DNA of 64,000 bases from Sphingomonas palmae (GCF_900109565.1 NZ_FNZZ01000001.1:682001-746000); one strand, 5' to 3'; counted from the stretch's first letter, positions 16,862 through 25,906 are shown. Notes: generated from the sequence alone by a model not told the origin. Translations and numbers: made by a program.

Positions 16862-18292
16862 ATGGCTGCTGTTGACATCGTACGCGAACTCGATCGCCTC
16901 TACTCCACCTCCGTCGATCGGCTGAAGACCGCGGTCGCCGCCTATATCGCCGATCGGACCGAACCGGATCCGGCGTGGCGCAAGGACGGGTCGTTCGCTT
17001 ACCCTGAGATCCGCATCCGCTTCAACGGCGCGCCGTCGCGCACCGCGCCGCCGCGCTCGTTCGGTCGCCTCGTCACACCGGGCGAGTATCGTATCAGCGT
17101 GACCAAGCCCGACCTGTTCCGCGATTACCTGGTCGAGCAGCTGACCTTCCTGATCGAGGATTACGAGGTCGAGGTCGACGCTGTTCCCGGCAAGCAGGAA
17201 ATCCCCTTCCCCTACGTTCTCGACGCTGGCAGCGCCCTTAGCCTCGACCAGGTATCGGCGGCGGAACTCGCGCGCTGGTTCCCGACGACCGAGCTCGCGT
17301 ACATCGGCGACGAGATCGCAGACGGTCTCTGGGCCTCGTTCGACGGCACGCGCCCGCTCGCCTTGTTCGACGGGTTGCGCACCGATTTCAGCCTCGCGCG
17401 GCTGCGGCATTATACCGGCACCCCGCCCGAGCACGTCCAGCGCTACGTGCTGTTCACCAACTATCACCGCTACGTCGACGAGTTCGTCCGCTGGGCAGCG
17501 GCGCAGGTCGGCGGCGATTCGCGCTTCACTGCGCTGTCGGGTCCGGGCGGGGTCATGTTCCGCGCCGGCGACGACCCCGCGATGCTCGACGACAGCGCGT
17601 GGCGGCGGTTGCAGATGCCGGCGTACCACCTGATGGCGGACGACCGCACCGGCATCACGCTGGTCAACATCGGTGTCGGTCCCTCGAACGCCAAGACGAT
17701 CTGCGACCATCTGGCCGTGATGCGGCCCGAGGCATGGCTGATGATCGGGCATTGTGGCGGCCTGCGGCCTTCGCAGCGCATCGGCGACTACGTCCTCGCG
17801 CACGCGTATCTGCGCGACGATCACGTGCTCGACGACATGCTGCCGCCAGAAATTCCGGTCCCCGCGATCGCCGAGGTGCAGCAGGCACTCGCGCGCGCGG
17901 CGGAGACGATCTCGGGCCAGTCGGGTGAGGAATTGAAGCGGCGGCTGCGCACCGGGACGATCGTGACCACCGACGATCGCAACTGGGAGCTGCGCTACGC
18001 GCGCTCGGCGCTGCGCTTCTCGCTCAGCCGCGCGGTCGCGATTGACATGGAATCGGCGACGATCGCGGCGCAGGGCTACCGCTTCCGCGTTCCCTACGGC
18101 ACGCTGCTGTGCGTGTCGGACAAGCCGCTGCACGGCGAGTTGAAGCTGCCGGGTCAGGCCAACCGCTTCTACGAACGCGCGATCAGCGAGCATATGCGGA
18201 TCGGCATCGAGACGTGCGAGGAGCTGCGCCGCGAGGGCGACCGACTTCACAGCCGCAAGCTGCGCGCGTTCAACGAGCCTCCGTTCCGGTAA
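16862..18292 (+). CDS. amn: AMP nucleosidase
   Basis: About 476 aa. It hydrolyses AMP to adenine and ribose-5-phosphate in purine salvage. The N-terminal regulatory AMP nucleosidase domain (residues about 5-175; PEIRIRFNG, RFGRLVTPGEYRISVTKPDLF-like region) is followed by a nucleoside-phosphorylase-type catalytic domain with VNIGVGPSNAKTICDHLAV, LMIGHCGGLR, and AIDMESATIAAQGYRFR. CVSDKPLHGELKLPGQANRFY is the family C-terminal signature. ATG at 16862 is directly preceded by an in-frame GTG at 16859; either could be used. Confidence 0.95.
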   Translation: MAAVDIVRELDRLYSTSVDRLKTAVAAYIADRTEPDPAWRKDGSFAYPEIRIRFNGAPSRTAPPRSFGRLVTPGEYRISVTKPDLFRDYLVEQLTFLIEDYEVEVDAVPGKQEIPFPYVLDAGSALSLDQVSAAELARWFPTTELAYIGDEIADGLWASFDGTRPLALFDGLRTDFSLARLRHYTGTPPEHVQRYVLFTNYHRYVDEFVRWAAAQVGGDSRFTALSGPGGVMFRAGDDPAMLDDSAWRRLQMPAYHLMADDRTGITLVNIGVGPSNAKTICDHLAVMRPEAWLMIGHCGGLRPSQRIGDYVLAHAYLRDDHVLDDMLPPEIPVPAIAEVQQALARAAETISGQSGEELKRRLRTGTIVTTDDRNWELRYARSALRFSLSRAVAIDMESATIAAQGYRFRVPYGTLLCVSDKPLHGELKLPGQANRFYERAISEHMRIGIETCEELRREGDRLHSRKLRAFNEPPFR

Positions 18293-18372
18293 GTCCGGGG
18301 CGGGGTCTGCGCAGGAAACCAACGTCCGGCCATGCGTTACGCAAGCGGAATCATTTCTGCTGGGAGCTGACG

Positions 18373-19026
18373 ATGGCCGACGAGAGCGACACCCCGACCC
18401 CGCCGGCGAGCGGCTCAACTCCCGCCACACCCCGTCGCCGCGCGGCGCGCAAGACGGCGGCTGCGAAGACACCGTCCAAGCCGAAGACAGCGGCGGACAA
18501 GGTCGACACCAAGCCGACTACCACAACGGCGACCAAGGCTGCGCCCAAGCCGCGCTCGACCAAGCGTAGTGCTCCTCGCTCCGCCACCAAGCCTGCTACG
18601 CGCTCGCGCGTCGCGACAGCGGCGCACGAGGTAAGCGACGCCGTCATCCAGGCGGAGGAGCGCGCGACCAAGGTCGCGAAGACCGCCGCTCGCCGCACCA
18701 GAACAACCGCGAAGAAGACCAGCACCGCCGTCAGCAAGGCGACCGACAAGGTCGGCGGCAAATGGGGTGCCGCGGCGATTGCGGGTGGTGTCGCCGCGAT
18801 CGGTGCTGCGGCGACGGCGGCGTTGCTGTCGCTGCGCAGTTCGTCCGCCAAGTCGACCAAGGACTATCAGCCAGCACTGCTGCCCGGCGGCGAGAAGCAA
18901 CCCGGTGACGCGACGCCCAGCGTCAGCGCGCACCAGCCCGACGGCACCGACGCGTCGAAGTCGTTCGAGGCCGGGATCGCGGACGAGAACACCATTCCCG
19001 AAGCAGGAACGCCCAAGGCCTCCTGA
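18373..19026 (+). CDS. Lys/Ala/Thr-rich histone-H1-like protein with one membrane segment
   Basis: 217 aa, not a recognised family. Residues about 20-140 are almost entirely Ala, Lys, Thr, Pro, Arg and Ser, with repeats like KPKTAADK, KAAPKPRST and AARRTRTTAKKTST, reminiscent of eukaryotic histone H1 tails and of bacterial H1-like proteins. A Gly/Ala-rich hydrophobic stretch (GAAAIAGGVAAIGAAATAALLSL, about 137-159) follows, then an acidic, flexible tail. GGGAG lies 7 bases before the ATG at 18373. It could be a nucleoid-associated or a membrane-tethered DNA-binding protein, but no function is established. Low-complexity composition makes homology by eye unreliable. Confidence 0.75.
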   Translation: MADESDTPTPPASGSTPATPRRRAARKTAAAKTPSKPKTAADKVDTKPTTTTATKAAPKPRSTKRSAPRSATKPATRSRVATAAHEVSDAVIQAEERATKVAKTAARRTRTTAKKTSTAVSKATDKVGGKWGAAAIAGGVAAIGAAATAALLSLRSSSAKSTKDYQPALLPGGEKQPGDATPSVSAHQPDGTDASKSFEAGIADENTIPEAGTPKAS

Positions 19027-19050
19027 GCGACGCGCTGAACGGTACCGCGA

Positions 19051-19080
19051 GCCCGCCCGTGCGATCCTGATCGGGCGGGC
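19051..19080. terminator. Hairpin between convergent genes
   Basis: Nine-pair stem GCCCGCCCG/CGGGCGGGC (19051-19059 with 19072-19080) directly between the stops of the H1-like gene and the hydrolase. No U-tract is present on either strand, so termination activity is inferred only from position. Confidence 0.5.
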
Positions 19081-19082
19081 GG

Positions 19083-19844
19083 CTATCGTGCCAAGAATGT
19101 CGCGATCGCCTCGCCAAGTTCGGGCTTGGTCACCGCGCTCATGTGATTGCCCGGAACCTCTGCGTAGCGACCTGCCGGCAACGCGTCGGCCAGGTCCTGC
19201 GCGGAGCCATTGTCGTCGTCCTCCGCGCCAGCGACGACCAGCACCGGCTGGGTGACCTGCTCGAGCACGCCCGGCGGCGTGTCGACGAAGGTGTCGAGCA
19301 CGCGCAGTAGCGCCTCGGGATCACCTTTGGTCGTCTTCAGGAACGCCTCGGTCAGCCATTCGCGGCTGCCGCGCTCGAACGAGCCGAGGTTGGTCAGCAC
19401 GTTGCGGAAGTACCCGCCCCGCCCCGCCGTCGCGACGATCCCCGCAAGCCCCATGCCCGACAGGACGACGCGCGCGGGCGCGGCCCCGTTCGCGAGCATC
19501 CTGACGGTCGTGCGCGCACCGAGCGAGTAGCCGCCCAAGTCGTAGTCGGTCAGGTTGAGGTGCTCGATCAGCGCCAGACCGTCGCGCATCAGCGCGTCGG
19601 GCGGGTAGCTGCCCGCATCGTGCGGCTTCGCGCTGTCGCCGTGCCCGCGCAGGTCGGGCATGATGACACGAAAGCCGTTCGCCGCCACCGCCGCGGCGTG
19701 ACCGTAGCGAAGCCAATTGGTTTTCGCGTCGGAGAAATAGCCGTGGATCAGCACCACCGGCCGGCCCTCTCCCAGCTCACGCCACGCAATCCGCGCGCCG
19801 TCGAAGCTGTGAAAGAAGTGCGGTTCGATCTCGTTACGCGTCAC
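19083..19844 (-). CDS. Alpha/beta fold hydrolase
   Basis: 253 aa serine hydrolase. The oxyanion region VVLIHGYFSDAKTNW, the nucleophile elbow LGGYSLGARTT (Ser about 107), acid AGAEDDDNG and His in VPGNHMSAV form a complete catalytic triad. PDLRGHGDSAKP is typical of epoxide-hydrolase or esterase-like members. The substrate is unknown. The start is GTG at 19844, which overlaps the upstream GFA gene by 11 bases, indicating co-translation with it. Confidence 0.9.
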   Translation of the reverse strand: MTRNEIEPHFFHSFDGARIAWRELGEGRPVVLIHGYFSDAKTNWLRYGHAAAVAANGFRVIMPDLRGHGDSAKPHDAGSYPPDALMRDGLALIEHLNLTDYDLGGYSLGARTTVRMLANGAAPARVVLSGMGLAGIVATAGRGGYFRNVLTNLGSFERGSREWLTEAFLKTTKGDPEALLRVLDTFVDTPPGVLEQVTQPVLVVAGAEDDDNGSAQDLADALPAGRYAEVPGNHMSAVTKPELGEAIATFLAR

Positions 19845-20292
19845 GCGCTTTCTCCCACTTGGCGACGAGCGGCTGATATTTGTCGCTGCGCAGCCGTGGC
19901 AAGCCTGCGGTGTCGAGCCAGGCTTCTTGGTGGCTTTCCCACCCGAAATGCGAGGTGGGGCAAAACCGCGACGGATCGTCGAAGCTGCCCATCGTCAGGT
20001 CGGTCTTCGCAGGTTTCCCGTCAGCCGGCTGATCGACGTACTCGAACGTCAGCGGGGCGCCGCACGCCGAACAGAAGCCACGCCGCGCGATCGGCGACGA
20101 GGCGAAGCGGTCGGGCTCGCACGTCCACGTCACCGCGTCGCGCAGCACCTGCTTGAACGCCGCCGCGACGCCGCCGGTCGCGCGCTGGCACATGCGGCAG
20201 TGACACAGATAGGCGTCGTCGTCCTCGACCTCGGCCGCGTAGCGGACGCGCCCGCATTGGCATCCGCCCGACATCCGCTCGCCCACTCGCAT
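19834..20292 (-). CDS. GFA family protein (glutathione-dependent formaldehyde-activating fold)
   Basis: 152 aa zinc-binding protein of the GFA/CENP-V family. Cysteine pairs CQCGRVRY, CHCRMCQRATGG and FCSACGAPL match the family metal sites, and a LTMGSFDDP motif follows. Despite the family name, most members lack proven activity with formaldehyde. ATG 20292 follows directly on GAGAGGAG; the alternative ATG at 20274 (MSGGCQCG) is also the classical N-terminus. It overlaps the hydrolase gene. Confidence 0.88.
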   Translation of the reverse strand: MRVGERMSGGCQCGRVRYAAEVEDDDAYLCHCRMCQRATGGVAAAFKQVLRDAVTWTCEPDRFASSPIARRGFCSACGAPLTFEYVDQPADGKPAKTDLTMGSFDDPSRFCPTSHFGWESHQEAWLDTAGLPRLRSDKYQPLVAKWEKARDA

Positions 20293-20324
20293 CTCCTCTC
20301 GTGACCGTCACGCGATCGTGCCCG

Positions 20325-20786
20325 TCAGTCCGGATAGACGCTAGTCGTCGTCGTCACCACGCGCCACACGCCGCCGGTTCGTCGCTCCCACACGTTTAGC
20401 CCGGTGCCGGGAAACTGCACCTCGATCATCGCTCGGTCCCCACGTATCAGTGGGCCGTACAGTGTGAAGCACTCGACCCGCGACGCCACCGGAATTCCGC
20501 CGATGATTGCGCCCCTTACGCCACCGCCGCCGCGGAAGGTGTCAGGGGCATACAGGTCAGCGAAACCTGGTGGTGCCGGTGGATCGATGCGCCGCGCATG
20601 TTGCGCGGGCTGCCACGGGGGGATGATGCGGTCGACACAGAGCGGCGCTGAGAACACCTGCGCATTGGCGGTTCGCGCCACCTCCGCCATTGCCACGTCA
20701 GCGATTTGCGCGATCTCGTTGCGCGGGTTCGGCTGGCACGCGGACGCGGCGAGGAGCACGACCAGCGCCGCCACGTTGCGCGCCAT
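20325..20786 (-). CDS. Small predicted lipoprotein, unknown function
   Basis: 153 aa. ATG at 20786 starts a signal peptide MARNVAALVVLLAASACQP with a lipobox-like ASAC (Cys about 17), so membrane anchoring at the periplasmic face is likely. No recognised domain; the mature part contains a CVDRIIPPW segment and ends in VVTTTTSVYPD. It starts 5 bases after the asd stop, within range for co-transcription with asd, although no functional link is apparent. Confidence 0.7.
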   Translation of the reverse strand: MARNVAALVVLLAASACQPNPRNEIAQIADVAMAEVARTANAQVFSAPLCVDRIIPPWQPAQHARRIDPPAPPGFADLYAPDTFRGGGGVRGAIIGGIPVASRVECFTLYGPLIRGDRAMIEVQFPGTGLNVWERRTGGVWRVVTTTTSVYPD

Positions 20787-20791
20787 CGCGA

Positions 20792-21820
20792 TCAGTCCGC
20801 CTTCTTCAGGTGACGGCGCCCGAGCAGCTCGGCGATCTGCACTGCGTTCAGCGCGGCGCCCTTGCGCAGATTGTCGCTGACGCACCACAAGGACAGGCCG
20901 TTCTCGACCGTCGGGTCCTCGCGCACGCGGCTGACGTAGGTGGCGTCGTCGCCCGCCGCCTCGATCGGGGTGATGTAGCCCTCGTCCTCGCGCTTATCGA
21001 TCAGCATGATCCCCGGCGCCTCGCGCAGGATGCGCTGCGCGTCCTCGGCCGAGATCTCGTCCTCGAACTCGATGTTGAGCGCCTCCGAATGGCCGACGAA
21101 GACGGGCACGCGCACGCAGGTCGCGGTGATCTTGATCTTGGGATCGAGGATCTTCTTGGTCTCGACGACCATCTTCCACTCTTCCTTGGTCGACCCGTCG
21201 TCGAGGAAGCTGTCGATGTGCGGAATGACGTTGAACGCGATCTGCTTGGTGAACTTCTTCGGCTCGGCGGGATCGCCGACGAAGATGTTGCGGCTCTGCT
21301 CGAACAACTCGTCCATCCCTGCCTTGCCCGCGCCCGACACCGATTGATAGGTCGCAACCACGACGCGCTTGATCGTCGCGGCATCGTGCAGCGGCTTCAG
21401 CGCCACTACCATCTGCGCGGTGGAGCAGTTCGGGTTGGCGATGATGTTCTTCGCGCGATACCCGTCGATCGCGTCCGCGTTCACCTCCGGCACGATCAGC
21501 GGCACGTCGGGGTCCATCCGGTAGAGCGACGAATTGTCGATCACGGTGCAGCCGGCGGCGGCGAATTTGGGCGCGTAGACCTTGGTCGCCTCGCTGCCGA
21601 TCGCGAACAGCGCCATGTCCCAGCCGGCGGGATCGAAATGCTCGATGTTCTGTATCTTGAGCATTCGGCCGGTATCGCCGTACTCGATCTGGTCGCCCTG
21701 ACTGCGCGACGATGCCAGCACCGCGATCTCGTCGGCGGGAAACTGCCGCTCGGCCAGGATGTTGACCATCTCGCGCCCGACATTCCCGGTCGCGCCCGCG
21801 ACCACCACCCGGTAACCCAT
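20792..21820 (-). CDS. asd: Aspartate-semialdehyde dehydrogenase
   Basis: 342 aa NADP-dependent enzyme that reduces aspartyl phosphate to aspartate semialdehyde for lysine, threonine, methionine and diaminopimelate synthesis. Family marks: GATGNVGREM (nucleotide site), LASSRSQG, IIANPNCSTAQM with the catalytic Cys, QSVSGAGKAGMDEL, and the His of CVRVPVFVGHSEAL. ATG at 21820 is preferred over the adjacent upstream TTG. It is followed 5 bases later by a small lipoprotein gene. Confidence 0.96.
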   Translation of the reverse strand: MGYRVVVAGATGNVGREMVNILAERQFPADEIAVLASSRSQGDQIEYGDTGRMLKIQNIEHFDPAGWDMALFAIGSEATKVYAPKFAAAGCTVIDNSSLYRMDPDVPLIVPEVNADAIDGYRAKNIIANPNCSTAQMVVALKPLHDAATIKRVVVATYQSVSGAGKAGMDELFEQSRNIFVGDPAEPKKFTKQIAFNVIPHIDSFLDDGSTKEEWKMVVETKKILDPKIKITATCVRVPVFVGHSEALNIEFEDEISAEDAQRILREAPGIMLIDKREDEGYITPIEAAGDDATYVSRVREDPTVENGLSLWCVSDNLRKGAALNAVQIAELLGRRHLKKAD

Positions 21821-21885
21821 CAATACAACCCCTTATCGATCCGCCGCGGCCTTAGCCGCGCGCGGTATCCCACGCCAACGAAGCT

Positions 21886-24171
21886 TTACTTCGCCGCGCT
21901 CGTGCTGCTCGCCGGCTTGTCCTTCACCTCGCGATTGAGGAAGCCGAGGATCGTCGTCCACAGATGCTCGCTGATGCCCGGTCCGCCGACGCGGTGCGTC
22001 TGGCCGGGATACATCATCATCTCGAACGGAGTGGCGGTCTTCTGCAACTCGGCGGCGAGCTTGGTCGAATTGTCGAGAAAGACGTTGTCGTCCGCCATGC
22101 CGTGGATCAGCAGCAACGGATCGCTGATCTTCGACGCGTCGCCGACCGCACCTGACGCGGCATAAGCCTCGGGCACCTGTCGCGGATCGCCCATGTAGCG
22201 CTCCGTGTAGTGCGTATCGTACAGCTGCCAGTCGGTCACCGGCGCGCCCGCAACCGCGGCCGCATAGACGCCCGGCGTCTTTTCCAGCATCTTGACCGAC
22301 ATGTACCCGCCGTACGACCAGCCGTAGGTCGCGATCTTGCCCGCATCAACGAACGGCAGCGTCTTCAGGTAATCAGCGCCCGCCTTCTGGTCCTCGACCT
22401 CGACCGTGCCCATCGCGTGGTAGATCGTGTCCTCGAACGCCTTGCCGCGGTTGATCGAGCCGCGGTTGTCGACTTGGAAGAAGATCCAGCCCTGGCTGAC
22501 CAGATATTGCGCCATCGCGCCGTTCCAGTTGCGCATGACCTGCTGGCTGTGCGGCCCGCCATAATGCTGGAAGAACACCGGGTAGCGGCGTCCCTTTACC
22601 AGCTTGGGCGTGATCATCTGCCAGTAGAGCGGCGTACCGTCCGCCGCCGGAATAGTGCCGAACTCGGTCGGGCGATGCGCCGCCATGAATGGCGCATAGG
22701 GATGGTCACCCGCGATGCGGTTCTCGTTGATCCACGCGACGCGCTTGCCGCTCGCGTCGGCGAGGTACGTCTGCGGCGGCTGCTGCGGGTTGGAGCGGGT
22801 CACGATGAAGCGCGTGCCCGTGCCGTCGGCGGTGGCCGAGTTCCACCATCCGCGCTCGGTTAGCCGCGTGATCGCGCGGGTTTTCAGGTCGAACGCGTAG
22901 AGCTGCTGTTCGAGCACGTCGTCCTTGTTGGCGAGGAAATACGCCTTGCCCGCGCCCTCATCGACCGCGACCAGCCCGGTGACGACCCACGTCCCGCTGG
23001 TCAGCTGCTGCCACGCCCCTGCGCGCCACAACCACAGGTGACCGAAGCCGTCGCGCTCCGACCGCCACAGCACGCTGCCGTCGCGCATGACGCGATAGGC
23101 GTCGGTCAGGTTGATCCAGCTCTTCGCACCCGATTGCTCGGTGAACATGACGCTCGACTTGCCGGTCGCCGGGTCGACGCGCAGCATGTCGAGGCGGGTC
23201 TGCGCGCGGTTCTCGCGCTGGACGAGGAGCGCGGCGCCGTCAGGCGTCCAGTCGACCCGCGCCAGATAGATGTCGGGATCGGTGCCGAGGTCGACCTTCA
23301 CGCGGCCCGTACCATCGGGCTTCATCACGTACAGCTCGACCAGCGCGTTGGGCGTACCCGCCGCGGGGTAACGCTGCTGGTAGATGCTGGTGCCCGACGC
23401 ACCGATCGAGGCGCGCGTGGCGACGTGCACGGGCGCGTCGTCGAAGCGCTCGACTGCGATGTAGCGCTCGTCGGGCGACCACCAGTAACCCGTGCGGCGA
23501 TCCATTTCCTCCTGCGCGACGAACTCCGCCTCGCCCCAATGGACGGTGCCGCCGCCACCGGTCGTGACCGCCTTTGCTACCCCCTGCCCGAGCGACGCGA
23601 CCTGCAAATTCTGGTCGCGCACGAACGCAATGAAGCGCCCGCGCGGGCTGATCGTCGGGTTGAGCGCGCCCTTGGTTCCGTCCAGCCTGCGCGCCTGCCC
23701 GTCGCGGCCTGCCAGGAACAGCTCGCCGTCGATCGGCACCAGCAGGCTCTGCCCGTCGGGCGACCAGTCATATTGCAGCACGCCGGTCTTGCCGGTCAGC
23801 GAACGGTCGCGCTCGCGCTGCATCTTGGCGGCTTCGGACAGTTCGGCGCCGCTGCCCAGCTTCTTGCTGTCGACCAGCATCCGCTCCGCGCCCGTCTTCG
23901 TGTCGAGCGCCCACAGGTCGTAGCGCTGCCGCTCGTCGGCCCGGTTGCGCACGGAGGTGAGCAGCGTGCCGTCCGGGGACAGTCTGAGCGATTGCGGCTG
24001 CGGACCGGCGAGGTCGGGGCTGCCGAACACGCGGCGGAGCGTCAGCGCGGGCGCACTCGCCTCGGCCTTGCTCGTCCGAGGCGCCGCCGTGCGATCAGCG
24101 GTCACTGCGCCGGCTCCACTCGCCAACGTGATCGCCACCGCTGCCACACCCGCGCTCAACCATGCCCGCAT
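21886..24171 (-). CDS. S9 family dipeptidyl peptidase (DPP IV-like), secreted
   Basis: 761 aa. The start is ATG 24171 with GGAGAG upstream and a signal peptide of about 20 residues ending ASGAGA, so it is probably periplasmic. An eight-bladed propeller region contains the double-Glu motif (EAEFVAQEEMDRR) that binds the substrate amino terminus in DPP IV. The catalytic domain has GWSYGGYMS (nucleophile), MADDNVF (Asp) and GQTHRV (His). It likely removes Xaa-Pro dipeptides from peptides. Divergent from the neighbouring flavoprotein gene, with a shared intergenic region of about 125 bases. Confidence 0.92.
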   Translation of the reverse strand: MRAWLSAGVAAVAITLASGAGAVTADRTAAPRTSKAEASAPALTLRRVFGSPDLAGPQPQSLRLSPDGTLLTSVRNRADERQRYDLWALDTKTGAERMLVDSKKLGSGAELSEAAKMQRERDRSLTGKTGVLQYDWSPDGQSLLVPIDGELFLAGRDGQARRLDGTKGALNPTISPRGRFIAFVRDQNLQVASLGQGVAKAVTTGGGGTVHWGEAEFVAQEEMDRRTGYWWSPDERYIAVERFDDAPVHVATRASIGASGTSIYQQRYPAAGTPNALVELYVMKPDGTGRVKVDLGTDPDIYLARVDWTPDGAALLVQRENRAQTRLDMLRVDPATGKSSVMFTEQSGAKSWINLTDAYRVMRDGSVLWRSERDGFGHLWLWRAGAWQQLTSGTWVVTGLVAVDEGAGKAYFLANKDDVLEQQLYAFDLKTRAITRLTERGWWNSATADGTGTRFIVTRSNPQQPPQTYLADASGKRVAWINENRIAGDHPYAPFMAAHRPTEFGTIPAADGTPLYWQMITPKLVKGRRYPVFFQHYGGPHSQQVMRNWNGAMAQYLVSQGWIFFQVDNRGSINRGKAFEDTIYHAMGTVEVEDQKAGADYLKTLPFVDAGKIATYGWSYGGYMSVKMLEKTPGVYAAAVAGAPVTDWQLYDTHYTERYMGDPRQVPEAYAASGAVGDASKISDPLLLIHGMADDNVFLDNSTKLAAELQKTATPFEMMMYPGQTHRVGGPGISEHLWTTILGFLNREVKDKPASSTSAAK

Positions 24172-24297
24172 CTCACTCTCCACACCGCGCCGCTGCGGCT
24201 TGTCGCGCCCTCGATTAGCGGGCGCAGCGTCGATAGACCACCCGCCTGCATTGCCGCTCGCGCGGAACCGGAAACGTTGCACAGTGTTGCCCGCGCG

Positions 24298-25212
24298 ATG
24301 ACGACCGACGACTGCATCATCATCGGCGGCGGCCCCGCCGGGCTGACCGCCGCGATCTACCTCGCGCGCTACCACCTGCGGGTGCGGCTGTTCGACTCAG
24401 GCTCGAGCCGCGCGGCGATGATCCCGTGCACGCGCAACCACGCCGGCTATCCCGAGGGAGTCGCGGGCAAGGATCTGCTCGCGCTGATGCTCCAGCAGGC
24501 GGAGAAATACGGCGTGCATCGGCAGCCGGTACGCGTCGACAAGCTGGCCCGCGACGACGACGGCTTCGTGATCGAGACGGCACAAGGCGGCTTCCGCGCA
24601 CGCGCCGTGCTGCTCGCGACCGGCGTGGTCAATCATCGCCCGGCGCACCTGCTGCCCGAGGTGCACGATCCGGCACTGGAGCGCGGGCTGCTGCGCTACT
24701 GCCCGGTGTGCGACGGGTACGAGGTGACGGATAAGAAGGTCGGCGTGATCGGCACCGGTGAGCATGGTGCGCGCGAGGCGCTGTTCCTGCGCAGCTTCAC
24801 ACGCGACGTGACGCTGATCGCGCCCGAGGTCGAGCACGCGCTCGACCCCGCGTGCGCCGCGAAACTGGACGAGGCCGGGATTGCGCGCGTTAACGGCCCC
24901 TGTGGCAACTACGCGATCGAACGGGAGCAGCTAGCCTTCGATACCGCACGCGGTCGCATGGCGTTCGACAGCGTCTATCCCGCGCTCGGCTCGCGCATCC
25001 GATCGCACCTGGCGATCGAGGCGGGTGCGCGCGCGACCGATGTCGGCTGCCTCGAGGTCGACGACCACCAGCGTACCAGCATCCCCGGCCTGTTCGCCGC
25101 GGGTGATGTAGTGAAGGGGCTGGATCAGATCAGCCACGCGATGGGAGAGGCCGGCGTTGCCGCAACGACGATCCGCAACATGCTGAGCGAGCAGCAGCCG
25201 CTGTGGCGGTAA
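24298..25212 (+). CDS. NAD(P)/FAD-dependent oxidoreductase, thioredoxin-reductase-like
   Basis: 304 aa two-domain flavoprotein. It has the FAD motif IIIGGGPAGLTAAIYLAR, a redox-like CPVCDGYE (CxxC as in thioredoxin reductase), VGVIGTGEHGARE for NAD(P)H, and the FAD-proximal IPGLFAAGDVVKGLDQ. The length of about 300 aa and the CxxC favour a thioredoxin-reductase relative; a neighbouring thioredoxin is not seen. ATG at 24298 has no clear Shine-Dalgarno. It may reduce a different dithiol or act as a ferredoxin/NADPH-type reductase. Confidence 0.85.
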   Translation: MTTDDCIIIGGGPAGLTAAIYLARYHLRVRLFDSGSSRAAMIPCTRNHAGYPEGVAGKDLLALMLQQAEKYGVHRQPVRVDKLARDDDGFVIETAQGGFRARAVLLATGVVNHRPAHLLPEVHDPALERGLLRYCPVCDGYEVTDKKVGVIGTGEHGAREALFLRSFTRDVTLIAPEVEHALDPACAAKLDEAGIARVNGPCGNYAIEREQLAFDTARGRMAFDSVYPALGSRIRSHLAIEAGARATDVGCLEVDDHQRTSIPGLFAAGDVVKGLDQISHAMGEAGVAATTIRNMLSEQQPLWR

Positions 25213-25221
25213 CGGGCGAAC

Positions 25222-25695
25222 TCAGTCGACGAACGCGGCTTCGATCATCAGCCGCTCGTCGTTCCACTCGGGCACCGCGCTGATCGGCACCATGAAGCGC
25301 TTGCCGGGCCGGCCGTCGATCGAGGGGCGTTCGACCTCGACCACGTCGCCTGCGCCGAAATTCTCGACCGCGACGACGTAACCGAGCGCGTCACCATCGG
25401 TCGATACCGCGGCAAGTCCGATCAGATCGGCGTGGTAATATTCGCCCTCATCCAGCGCGGGCAGCGCCTCGCGCGGCACGGTCAGCACCGTGCCACGCAT
25501 CGCCTCGGCCGCATTGCGGTCGGCAATCTGCTTGAAACGAGCGATGTTGCCGTTGCGCAGCGACTGGAGCGTCAGCGCACCGTCGTTGAACGACCGGTGC
25601 GCCTCCAGCTGCTCCGCGAAAACCTTGAGCTTGACCTCGCCGCCCACGCCGTGCGCGCCGGCGATCGCGGCGAGCACGACCTGCCCCGGCGACAC
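25222..25695 (-). CDS. rimM: Ribosome maturation factor RimM
   Basis: About 157 aa 30S assembly factor that binds S19 near the 16S rRNA 3' domain. AAIAGAHGVGGEVKLK and EGEYYHADLIGL are family signatures, with a PRC-barrel C-terminus (GKRFMVPISAVPEW). I chose GTG 25695. An ATG at 25821 would add 42 residues, but those read as low-complexity while another frame has the coding-like high GC3. No Shine-Dalgarno precedes either start. Follows ffh and rpsP on the same strand, but trmD and rplS, usual partners, are on the opposite strand. Confidence 0.88.
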   Translation of the reverse strand: MSPGQVVLAAIAGAHGVGGEVKLKVFAEQLEAHRSFNDGALTLQSLRNGNIARFKQIADRNAAEAMRGTVLTVPREALPALDEGEYYHADLIGLAAVSTDGDALGYVVAVENFGAGDVVEVERPSIDGRPGKRFMVPISAVPEWNDERLMIEAAFVD

Positions 25696-25717
25696 TGGCG
25701 ACGCCGCTACAACCCGG

Positions 25718-25852
25718 TCACGCGGGCTCGGGTGAGCCGTCGCTTGTGCCGGGGGTGTCGTTGGCCCCTTCGACGGGCTTGGTGGACGATGCCCCCTGGT
25801 TCGTGGCGTCTTGGTCGTCATGCTCGCGCGGGGGCTGGTTGGGGTCGGTCAC
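25718..25852 (-). CDS. Possible 44-codon leader/N-terminal piece of RimM in another frame
   Basis: GTG at 25852 has GGAG 8 bases upstream and opens a 44-codon Pro/Asp/Glu/Ser-rich frame ending at TGA 25718. About 85% of its third positions are G or C, much more gene-like than the overlapping rimM frame. It is either a separate small gene translated ahead of rimM or a real N-terminal extension of RimM now separated by a frameshift. No family can be assigned. Confidence 0.35.
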   Translation of the reverse strand: MTDPNQPPREHDDQDATNQGASSTKPVEGANDTPGTSDGSPEPA

Positions 25853-25906
25853 GGCGTTCTCCTCTCATGATGTGAGGAAAACGCGCGGTAACCGATTGAG
25901 TGCCGA

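Noticed and set aside
16811..18472. Open frame of 553 codons on the minus strand opposite amn
   Set aside because: Shadow; the AMP nucleosidase frame has all conserved motifs.
23038..24297. Long in-frame N-terminal extension of the thioredoxin-reductase-like protein
   Set aside because: It is antisense to the S9 peptidase gene; the FAD motif lies right after ATG 24298, so the extension is a shadow.
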